A DNA stretch of 16,980 bases from contig DATAES010000021.1 in assembly GCA_036257895.1 (NCBI GenBank), positions 1 to 16,980 on the forward strand, in the 5' to 3' direction. Each line of letters starts with the position of its first letter. Positions within the stretch are counted from its first letter, which is position 1. Positions 7,231 through 15,829 of the stretch are shown in pieces. Origin of the DNA: DATAES01 sp036257895 (lineage in GTDB: Bacteria; Actinomycetota; Acidimicrobiia; Acidimicrobiales; JACDCH01). The notes beneath the pieces were generated by a model that had not been told where the DNA came from, ran no database searches, and saw only the letters and a program-made list of their open reading frames with translations. Position numbers and translations under genes: made by a program.

Positions 7231-7240
7231 CGCCAGAACG
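7191..7240 (+). repeat. cassette A right terminal palindrome
   Basis: This 50-bp repeat has the same outer 12-bp arms as the left end, with 21 Watson-Crick pairs, one G-T pair and three mismatches when folded. Inverted comparison with 6211-6260 gives 45 of 50 matches. It contains the stop codon of the cassette gene at 7228-7230 (positions 38-40 of the repeat). It may also serve as a terminator between the convergent genes. Confidence 0.9.
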
Positions 7241-7255
7241 AAAGAGCGAGGACTC

Positions 7256-8617
7256 CTACTCGGCGGCGTCGGCGAGGGCTTCGGCGAGGGCGGGGTGGAC
7301 GAGGAGGCTCTCGACGATGTCGTTCACCCGCAATCCGGCGGTCACGGCAAGGGCGATGACCGAGATCAGTTCGGCGGCGTGGCGGCCGACGATCGATCCG
7401 CCGAGCACCACACCCGTAGCTGGATCGCTCACGATCTTGACGAACCCGCGCGGGTCGTTGTTGATCAACGCCTTCGCCGACGCCGAGAACGGCACCTTCG
7501 TCGTACGGACCTTGCGACCGGCGGCGAACGCGTCGGCCTCGGCCAACCCGACGTCCGCGATCTCGGGTTCGGTGAAGATGGCCGAAGCGGCTTTGTCGTA
7601 GTCGAGATGGCGGTGCTCCCGCGTGTGCAGGCCCATCACGTGCTCGGCGATCTTGCGTCCTTGCATCGCGGCGACGGACGACAACGGAAGCTTGCCGGAC
7701 ACGTCGCCGGCCGCATAGATGTGCGGCACGTTGCTCTGACAGTGATGGTTCACCGGGATGTAGCCCGCCGGGTCCACGACCACGCCCGCCGCATCGAGGC
7801 CGACGCCTTCCGAGTTCGGGATCGAGCCGATGGCCAGCAGCGCGTGCGACCCCGAAGCGCGACGCCCGTCGTCGCACGACACGACGACACCGTTCTCGCT
7901 GGACTCGATCCCGGTCGCCCGGGCGCCCTTCAGCAACTTCACGCCCCGACGCAGGAACTCGTCCTCGAGCGCGGCGGCCACTTCGGGATCTTTCGCCGGC
8001 AGAACCTGTTGACGCGACACGATCAGGGTCACGTCGGACCCGAATGACGAGAACATGTGAACGAACTCGACCCCGGTGACACCCGATCCGATCACAACCA
8101 GATGCGAGGGCAGCTCGGGAGGTGGATACGAGTCGCGTGTGGTCAGGATGCGGCGCCCGTCGACTTCCGCCCAATCGGGGATGCGGGGACGACTCCCAGT
8201 CGACACGAGCACGGCATCCGCCGCGACTTCTTCGACACCGTCGAGGGTGTCGACCACCACTTCGTTCGGTCCCTTCAGCCGCGCCGTGCCATGGATCATG
8301 CGCACGCCCTGGCTGTCGAGCAGTTCAACGATCCCTCGCTGCAGGCGACCGGTGATCTCGGTGATGCGGTCCTTGACGAGATCGAGATCGATGGCAGAGT
8401 GCGACTCGGTGAGCCCCATGCCGCTGATCCGGCGGTTGAACGACATCGCGCCACCCGTCGCGATCATCGCCTTCGACGGGATGCAGTCGCACAGGTGGGC
8501 CGCACCGCCGACGAGGTCCCGCTCGACCACCGTCACCTTGGCGCCGAGCCGCGCCGCGTGCGTCGCTGCGGTGTTGCCGGCCGGGCCACCACCGATGATC
8601 ACGAATCGCAGCGGCAC
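7256..8617 (-). CDS. LpdA-like NAD(P)H-quinone reductase, pyridine nucleotide-disulfide oxidoreductase family
   Basis: This 453-residue flavoprotein has the dihydrolipoamide dehydrogenase fold: FAD-binding FVIIGGGPAGNTAATHAARL near the start, an NAD(P)-binding HLVVIGSGVTGVEFVHMF in the middle, IYAAGDVSGKLPLSSVAAMQ, and the dimerisation domain ending VHPALAEAL. The redox-active region reads GGAAHLCDCIPSKAM; the first cysteine of the usual CxxxxC pair is replaced by Ala and a Cys appears two residues before the second. That matches the Mycobacterium LpdA type (GGAA...C.PSK), which reduces quinones and not lipoamide. I place the start at the GTG at 8617, which begins directly before the Rossmann strand; an upstream TTG at 8650 would add 11 unsupported residues. 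It is divergent from the sugar dehydrogenase gene. Electron acceptor in vivo is unknown. Confidence 0.85.
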   Translation of the reverse strand: MPLRFVIIGGGPAGNTAATHAARLGAKVTVVERDLVGGAAHLCDCIPSKAMIATGGAMSFNRRISGMGLTESHSAIDLDLVKDRITEITGRLQRGIVELLDSQGVRMIHGTARLKGPNEVVVDTLDGVEEVAADAVLVSTGSRPRIPDWAEVDGRRILTTRDSYPPPELPSHLVVIGSGVTGVEFVHMFSSFGSDVTLIVSRQQVLPAKDPEVAAALEDEFLRRGVKLLKGARATGIESSENGVVVSCDDGRRASGSHALLAIGSIPNSEGVGLDAAGVVVDPAGYIPVNHHCQSNVPHIYAAGDVSGKLPLSSVAAMQGRKIAEHVMGLHTREHRHLDYDKAASAIFTEPEIADVGLAEADAFAAGRKVRTTKVPFSASAKALINNDPRGFVKIVSDPATGVVLGGSIVGRHAAELISVIALAVTAGLRVNDIVESLLVHPALAEALADAAE

Positions 8618-8654
8618 GACATGAAGCCTACTGAGGCCACCGGTCAGCAATGCT

Positions 8655-8660
8655 GGAAGG
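8655..8660 (+). promoter_or_regulatory. ribosome-binding site fixing the sugar dehydrogenase start
   Basis: GGAAGG lies 7 nt before the ATG at 8668. This favours that ATG over the in-frame ATG at 8650, and the resulting N-terminus is a clean signal peptide. Confidence 0.75.
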
Positions 8661-8667
8661 CAGAGCC

Positions 8668-10623
8668 ATGAACATTCGCCGCACCTTCACCATGCTCACC
8701 TCGCTCGCTCTCGCGCTCGGTGTGCTCATCATCCCGTCACCGCCGCCGGCCGCGGCCGTGAACCCGACCCTGCACATCGCACCGGTGCTGACGGGACTCG
8801 ATCATGCATGGGACGTCGGCTTCGCATCCGACGGCACGATGCTCGTCACCGAACGTCCCGGACGACTGTGGATCCGCCCGGTGAACGGCACGTTCCATCC
8901 GCTGTTCGTCGACCTGAGCGACCTGTGGGTCTCCGGCGAGACAGGGTTCATGTCGGTCGAAGCCGATCCGCTCTACACGAGCAACCATCGCATCTACACC
9001 TGCCAAGGAACGACGGACTTCTCCAACACCGTGCAAGTGGTGGCCTGGCAAGTGAACTCGGCCAACACCGGGGCGGTACGAGTGAACGATCCTCTGGTAG
9101 GCGGGATCGACGGACAGTTCGGTCGCCACGGCGGTTGCCAGATGCGCGTCGATACGGGCGGCGCGCTGATCATCGGCACCGGCGACGCCGCGCTCGGCAC
9201 CAACCCGCAGAACCCGCACTCGCTCGCGGGCAAGACCTTGCGTGTCGACCGGTTCACCGGCAACGGTCTGCCAGGCAACCCGTTCTTCGGGAACGCGGCC
9301 GCCGGCGACCCTCGCATCGAGACATTGGGACATCGCAACGTGCAGGGCCTCGCCCTCCAGCCGGGCACCGGCATCGTGTGGTCGACAGAGCACGGTCCTG
9401 ACCGTGACGACGAGATCAACCAACTCATCAACGGCAAGAACTACGGCTGGAACCCGGTCAATGGAGATCCCGCGGGATACAACGAATCGGTCCCGATGAC
9501 GGACCACGCCATCCCGAACGTGCAGGACGCCGCGTGGGCGTCGGGCATTCCGACGCTCGCGACCAGTGGCGCGACGTTCCTGCAGGGCAACGCGTGGGGC
9601 GCATGGCAAGGCGCGCTCGCGGTCAGCACGTTGAAGGGATCGGCGCTGCAGATCTTCAGCGTGAACGCCAGTACCAACACGGCGACGATCATCGCCACGC
9701 CGCCCGAGCTCAATGGCACCGTCGGGCGCATCCGCGGCGCCGAGCTCGGACCGAGCGGCATCCTCTATGTCACCACTGACAACGGTGGCAGCGACCAAGT
9801 GCTCGCGGTCTCGCCGCGGTTCGACAAGGACGGTCCCGCGGTCGCGTCGTCGGCCAACAATCGCATCGACCAGACCGCGCGCGGCTTCGACCAAGCGGTG
9901 TGGGAGCGACACAGCACCGGCTCGTTCACGGCGTGGAACTCGCTCGGTGGCATCACGACCTCCGATCCCGATGAAGCCGCGTGGCCGGGACATCTCGACG
10001 TCGTCGTGCGCGGACAAGACGGCGCGGTTTGGGACAAAGCTGCGACCAGTGGCACGTTCGGCCCTTGGACCACACTCGGAGGCCAGGTGACGTCCGGTCC
10101 AGCGGCGACGTCATGGGGAACGGGACGCACGGACGTGTTCGCGCGCGGCATCGATGGCGCGTTGTGGGCGAACGCGTTCGTCACCAACCACTGGGTCGGT
10201 TGGTATCCCCTCGGTGGACAACTGATGGCGAGTCCTGATGTCGCGTCGCGTGCCGTCAACCGCCTCGACGTGTTCGCCGCCGGCAGCGACGGTGCCTTCT
10301 GGCATCGGGCGTGGACCGGCAGCGTGTGGACGCCATGGGAGCCACTCGGCGGACGGTTCACGTCCGGTCCTGGAAGCGTGGCCGCCAACGGCACCCGCAT
10401 GGACGTGTTCGGACGCGGCACGGACGGTTCGTTGTGGGCGAACACGTTCCTGGGCACGGCGTGGAGCGGGTGGTACACGCTCGGCGGCCTGGTTGCCTCT
10501 GATCCTGACGCTGTCTCGAAGTCGCCCGGCACAGAGGACGTTTTCGTCCGCGGCGTCGACGGCGAGCAGTGGCGGCGATCGTTCGACGGCAGCAGGTGGT
10601 CTGCGTGGACGCAGGTGCTGTGA
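8668..10623 (+). CDS. secreted PQQ-dependent aldose sugar dehydrogenase with PLL-like lectin propeller tail
   Basis: This 651-residue protein has a signal peptide (basic MNIRR, hydrophobic core 10-22, probable cleavage after AAA at 28-30). Residues about 35-383 match the soluble aldose sugar dehydrogenase/GSDH six-bladed propeller: HAWDVGFASDGTMLVTERPG (46-65), RHGGCQMRVDTGGALIIGTG (153-172), GHRNVQGLALQPGTG (221-235), EHGPDRDDEIN (241-251), GKNYGWN (256-262), the LKG lysine (322-324) and VGRIRGAELGPSGILYVTTD (352-371). Such enzymes oxidise sugars outside the cell using PQQ and calcium. Residues about 395-651 carry five ~45-residue units with W..WxxLGG and SxPD/SGP...DVFxRGxDGxLW, typical of PLL-like lectin propellers. 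The tail probably binds glycans and directs the enzyme to a surface. PQQ synthesis genes are not seen here. The gene ends 1 bp from the convergent methyltransferase stop. Confidence 0.85.
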   Translation: MNIRRTFTMLTSLALALGVLIIPSPPPAAAVNPTLHIAPVLTGLDHAWDVGFASDGTMLVTERPGRLWIRPVNGTFHPLFVDLSDLWVSGETGFMSVEADPLYTSNHRIYTCQGTTDFSNTVQVVAWQVNSANTGAVRVNDPLVGGIDGQFGRHGGCQMRVDTGGALIIGTGDAALGTNPQNPHSLAGKTLRVDRFTGNGLPGNPFFGNAAAGDPRIETLGHRNVQGLALQPGTGIVWSTEHGPDRDDEINQLINGKNYGWNPVNGDPAGYNESVPMTDHAIPNVQDAAWASGIPTLATSGATFLQGNAWGAWQGALAVSTLKGSALQIFSVNASTNTATIIATPPELNGTVGRIRGAELGPSGILYVTTDNGGSDQVLAVSPRFDKDGPAVASSANNRIDQTARGFDQAVWERHSTGSFTAWNSLGGITTSDPDEAAWPGHLDVVVRGQDGAVWDKAATSGTFGPWTTLGGQVTSGPAATSWGTGRTDVFARGIDGALWANAFVTNHWVGWYPLGGQLMASPDVASRAVNRLDVFAAGSDGAFWHRAWTGSVWTPWEPLGGRFTSGPGSVAANGTRMDVFGRGTDGSLWANTFLGTAWSGWYTLGGLVASDPDAVSKSPGTEDVFVRGVDGEQWRRSFDGSRWSAWTQVL

Positions 10624-10624
10624 C

Positions 10625-11599
10625 CTACTGACGGCGGACCTTGTCGAGAACCTTGCGGACCGCAGTCGCGGCTCGCCGCTTGGCCTCGATGAGCCGCACT
10701 TCGCGGCCGCTCAACACCATCGCGTGCGTTCCGTCGTCGAGTCCGTCGGCACATCGGTCGATCACTGGCAGCGACGCCAGTTGCGCCTCCATGCGTTGAT
10801 CGGGAGCGAGCGATCGTGGCAGACGCTCGAGGGCGCAGAAGAACTCGAGCTCGTTGGACAACGTCGGCGTGAAGCGAACCACGCGGAACGATGTGAGACC
10901 GAGCCTGAACAGCGTGCGGAGTGTCGCGACAAAGACGTCGGGAGTGAAAGTCCAGCAGTGCACGTCGACGTACTCGTCGGAGTCCGCCGCCTTGCGCGCC
11001 CACTCGAGACCGCGTTCGACATCTTCCTCCGCCGGTTGCAGCGCGTAGACACCAGCCCACGCCTGCCCCGCATCCACCGGGGCGATCCTGGCGTAGAACT
11101 CGTACACGGTTGCGAGGCTCGGTCGCTTGCTGTCGGCGAGCCATGCGCCGACGACGTCGGACGGGTCGGTCTCGCGCCGATTGATGTCGAAGCAGTAGCG
11201 CTTGTCGGGAATGGCAAGGCTGAGCACTGCACCGTCGCTCATCACCGACGCCAGCTCATCAAGCCATCCGACGAGGTTGGGCACGTGTTCGATCACGTGC
11301 GACGCGATGACCCAGTCGATCGGAGCACGGTCGCCGAGCGCGTCGACGAGCAAACCATCCCCCCACACGACGTCGACGGCGACCATTTCACCAACGTCCG
11401 TGTCGTCCGCGTACTTGGCGTGCAGCGCGGCGGTGTCTGTGTGGTCGACGTACAGGACGTTGGCGTTCGGGTCCTGTGACCGGTCGATGATCGGGTGATG
11501 GAGCGCGCCGATCTCCAGTCCGACGCGGGTGAGGTCGCCGAGCGGGGCCAGGATGCGTTGGCGCCGGTCGGGCACCGCCTGCTGCTCCCTCGCGTCCAT
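10625..11599 (-). CDS. class I SAM-dependent methyltransferase
   Basis: This 324-residue protein shows Rossmann methyltransferase motifs: GLEIGALHHPI (27-37) as the SAM glycine-rich motif I, NVLYVDHTDTAALHAKY with the acidic residue after strand 2, and DWVIASHVIEHVPNLVGWLD for motifs III-IV. The C-terminal half (about 145-324) has no recognised motif and ends with a basic helix. A LEIG..xxPI plus YVDH.DT..L..KY combination is common in methyltransferases found near surface-polysaccharide genes, so a sugar or glycan substrate is possible, but no other such genes are adjacent apart from the membrane protein at the right edge. It diverges from the mutase gene (45 bp gap) and converges on the sugar dehydrogenase. 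The ATG at 11599 is the first start in frame. Confidence 0.8.
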   Translation of the reverse strand: MDAREQQAVPDRRQRILAPLGDLTRVGLEIGALHHPIIDRSQDPNANVLYVDHTDTAALHAKYADDTDVGEMVAVDVVWGDGLLVDALGDRAPIDWVIASHVIEHVPNLVGWLDELASVMSDGAVLSLAIPDKRYCFDINRRETDPSDVVGAWLADSKRPSLATVYEFYARIAPVDAGQAWAGVYALQPAEEDVERGLEWARKAADSDEYVDVHCWTFTPDVFVATLRTLFRLGLTSFRVVRFTPTLSNELEFFCALERLPRSLAPDQRMEAQLASLPVIDRCADGLDDGTHAMVLSGREVRLIEAKRRAATAVRKVLDKVRRQ

Positions 11600-11644
11600 C
11601 GACGGGATCGTAGAGGGACGGTCGCCGCACGTACGCTGGACGCC

Positions 11645-13762
<2,118 letters not shown>

Positions 13763-13763
13763 G

Positions 13764-13813
13764 GTTTGTGCGGTTCTAACGCGCGCTGTGCGCGCGTTGC
13801 CACCGGGAGAACG
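13764..13813 (-). repeat. cassette B terminal repeat, mutase side
   Basis: The core is a perfect hairpin, AACGCGCGC TGT GCGCGCGTT (13778-13798). CGGT/ACCG arms outside it make the full 50 bp an imperfect palindrome. The cassette gene's TAG (plus 13776-13778) lies in it, at positions 36-38 counted from the inner edge. Being 1 nt after the mutase stop, the hairpin could terminate the mutase transcript. Confidence 0.88.
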
Positions 13814-14766
13814 ACAGGTGGGCGCGCAGCCGAGCGACGACGGACTCCGGCTCGTGAACGAGTTGCCACCAGGTGATCCGAATGACCGTCCATCCCTCAC
13901 CCCCGAGGTCGCAGTCGCGCCGCCGGTCGGATCGGCGATCGAGCGGCGCTCGATGCTGCGAGCCGTCGATCTCCGCGATGACCTTCGCTCGTCGCCACAC
14001 GAAGTCGACGCGGCCGACCCACCGGTCCTTCGTCCCCAGGTTGATCTGACCGTCGGGTGCTTCGATCCCGAACGCGGCGCAGACTTCGAGGAAGAGATCC
14101 TCGAGTTCGCTGTCCCGCCGGCTCGTAGTCGACGCCGAGGTCCGCGACGACGGCTCGGATGATCGCGGTCCCCGGTTTGCCGCGGCGGCCGACGGCAGCA
14201 AGCACCCGGTTGAGGTCGATCATGCGCATGCCGTGGTCGCGGATCGCATGGTTGACGAGCCACGTGATGCGCTTCGTGTGGATCTCACGAAGACCTTCGT
14301 TGCGGAAGGCGGCAGGATGCCGTGGCAGACCGGCCAGGTCGAACACGGTGCGGGCGACGGTCGTGACGGGCAGCCCCTCGACGTTCGTCACATGGTGCGG
14401 GGGCAGCCAGAACGTCTCGTGGACGCTGCCGCGGACCGCTTCGTGGTTGCCGCCTTGTACCCGTTCGACCTCTACGGTCTGACGCGTGAACCGGTTGAAG
14501 CCGTGGAGTTGCGCCGCGGCCTCACCGCAGACGGCGGACCGATCGCCGGCGGCGAGTTGCTCGAGCCACAGGTCTTGCAGCCACGAGCGCGGAAACCCGG
14601 CGTGAAGGTACAGACCGCGCCGGACGCGGTGGATCCTTCCGGTTCGTTCGCGGTGCCGCAGGTGCGCGTACGAACAGCCCGCGGCCACGGCCTGGGCTGA
14701 CGAGAACGCGCCCGATTGGGCAACGGCAAGTTTCAAGAGATGATGATCCAGCGGTTGGTAGGTCAT
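13776..14766 (-). pseudogene. AbiEi-like winged-helix + DUF559/Vsr-like nuclease gene, broken by a frameshift (cassette B)
   Basis: The N-terminal part, from the ATG at 14766, has an AbiEi-type winged-helix start (AVAQSGAFSSAQAVAAGCSY, VRRGLYLHAG), then AAAQLHGFNRF, LPVTTVARTVFDLAGLP and GKPGTAIIRAVVADLGVDYE. The match then continues one frame over: RRDSELEDLFLEVCAAFGIE, RVDFVWRRAKVIAEIDGSQH and GWTVIRITWWQLV, with nuclease-type Glu, Asp, Glu-x-Asp and His in place. The switch is at about 14112-14126, where removing one base would join the frames into a 329-residue protein homologous to the gene at 6304-7230 (shared LHGF, VHET, RT..DL, S..E blocks). The intact C-terminal half suggests a recent mutation or a base-call error in a G/C run. 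The tail and stop lie in the terminal repeat. Confidence 0.75.
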
Positions 14767-14788
14767 CCCTCGACTATGAGTAGGGGGT

Positions 14789-15829
14789 GTGACAGCCGGT
14801 TCCCCCGCCCGTTCTCCCGGTGACAACGCGCGCAGCGAGCGCGTTGGAACCGCACAAACGCTGGCGGGGCAGATAACCGGGGGCGATCGGCGGGGGTTGG
14901 CGCAGGGGATCACGTTGGTGGAATCGACGCGGGCAGATCACCGCGTCGAAGCGGCGGCGCTCTTGGACGAGTTGCTGCCGCACACCGGACACGCCATCCG
15001 CATCGGCATCAGCGGAGCGCCCGGCGTCGGCAAGAGCACGTTCATCGAACGGTTCGGGCTGCACATCGCGGACCACGGGCACCGCATCGCGGTCCTCGCC
15101 GTCGACCCCTCGAGTGCCCGGTCCGGTGGCTCGATCCTCGGCGACAAGACGCGCATGGAAGAACTCGCCCGCGACTCCCGCGCCTACATCCGGCCGTCAC
15201 CCTCCGGCGGTGCACTCGGTGGCGTCGCCCGACGCACGCGTGAGGCGATGCTCGTCTGCGAAGCCGCGGGCTTCGACGTCGTTCTCGTCGAGACCGTAGG
15301 TGTCGGCCAGAGCGAGGTCGAAGTCGACGACATGGTGGACGTGTTCGTCCTCCTCGTCAGCCCTGGCGGCGGCGACGAGCTGCAAGGCATCAAGCGCGGC
15401 GTCACCGAGGTGGCGGACGTCGTGGTCGTCACCAAGGCCGACGGCGAACTCCTCGGGCCGGCCCAACAGGCAGCGGCCGACTACGGCCACGCACTTCACC
15501 TCCTGCGTCCGAAGCACGACGCCACCACCGCCACCGTGCTGTTGTGTTCCGCCCTCCGCAACGAAGGCATCAGCGAGGTGTGGGATGCGGTCGTGGCCCA
15601 CCGCGATGCCCTCGACCAGTCAGGCGAGCTGGCCGTGACCCGAGGACGTCAAGCGGTGCGCTGGCTGTGGGCCGAGCTCACGGACACGCTGCTCGAGGAG
15701 TTCCGAGCTCGCTCCGCGGTCAGCGAGAACGTCACGGAACTGGAACGAGCTGTCGCGGCCGGTCAGGTGTCGCCGCTGTCGGCGGCTCGTCAGCTCCTCG
15801 ATCTCGCACGCGACGTCGACCACGGGTGA
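14789..15829 (+). CDS. meaB: MeaB/ArgK-type G-protein chaperone of methylmalonyl-CoA mutase
   Basis: This GTPase of the SIMIBI class guards cobalamin loading and reactivation of methylmalonyl-CoA mutase. Motifs: GDRRGLAQGITLVES (32-46), the P-loop GAPGVGKST (76-84, Lys82), LAVDPSSARSGGSILGDKTR, RPSPSGGALGGVARRT, VETVGVGQSEVEVDDMVD (G3 region) and VVTKADG (base-specificity motif). The only usual start upstream of the conserved GDRR block is the GTG at 14789, inside cassette B; residues 8-24 are then translated from its 50-bp terminal repeat, and the first residues do not resemble other MeaB N-termini. A TTG at 14897 would remove GDRR and is less likely. The 3' end overlaps the convergent membrane-protein gene by 98 bp. 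Function is clear; the start is uncertain. Confidence 0.92.
   Translation: MTAGSPARSPGDNARSERVGTAQTLAGQITGGDRRGLAQGITLVESTRADHRVEAAALLDELLPHTGHAIRIGISGAPGVGKSTFIERFGLHIADHGHRIAVLAVDPSSARSGGSILGDKTRMEELARDSRAYIRPSPSGGALGGVARRTREAMLVCEAAGFDVVLVETVGVGQSEVEVDDMVDVFVLLVSPGGGDELQGIKRGVTEVADVVVVTKADGELLGPAQQAAADYGHALHLLRPKHDATTATVLLCSALRNEGISEVWDAVVAHRDALDQSGELAVTRGRQAVRWLWAELTDTLLEEFRARSAVSENVTELERAVAAGQVSPLSAARQLLDLARDVDHG
14810..14859 (+). repeat. cassette B terminal repeat, meaB side
   Basis: It is the inverted partner of 13764-13813 with 5 differences in 50. Three of these fall in the hairpin centre, where the stem here is AACGCGC/GCGCGTT. The inner edge is CGTTCT, as at the ends of cassette A. 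It overlaps the predicted meaB 5' coding region. Confidence 0.88.

Larger units (their letters stand above)
6211..7240 (+). mobile_element. cassette A: one nuclease-like gene between 50-bp palindromic inverted repeats
   Basis: A 1030-bp unit is bounded by 6211-6260 and 7191-7240. In inverted orientation the two ends agree at 45 of 50 positions (43 of 50 when compared directly, since each is a near-palindrome). The single gene inside runs plus-strand, starts 43 nt after the left repeat and ends inside the right repeat. The unit occupies the space between convergent genes: it begins 16 nt after the carboxylase stop and ends 15 nt before the flavoprotein stop. I see no target-site duplication and no recognised transposase. 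Classification as a mobile element rests on architecture and on the similar cassette at 13764-14859. Confidence 0.65.
13764..14859 (-). mobile_element. cassette B: frameshifted nuclease-like gene between 50-bp inverted repeats, inside the mutase-meaB pair
   Basis: A 1096-bp unit is bounded by 13764-13813 and 14810-14859, which agree at 45 of 50 positions in inverted orientation; similarity stops sharply outside. Its one gene runs on the minus strand, starts 43 nt from the right repeat and ends inside the left repeat, the same plan as the cassette at 6211-7240. It begins 1 nt after the mutase stop codon and extends into the meaB reading frame, separating two genes that are normally adjacent. 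No target-site duplication is evident. Confidence 0.65.

Noticed and set aside
6195..7255. Target-site duplications around the cassettes
   Set aside because: I compared the bases outside 6211/7240 and 13764/14859 and found no convincing direct repeats, so insertion by a classical DDE transposase is not supported by this mark.
11495..11644. N-terminal extension of the mutase
   Set aside because: It overlaps the divergent methyltransferase 5' end and has no family similarity; the GTG at 11645 fits the family.
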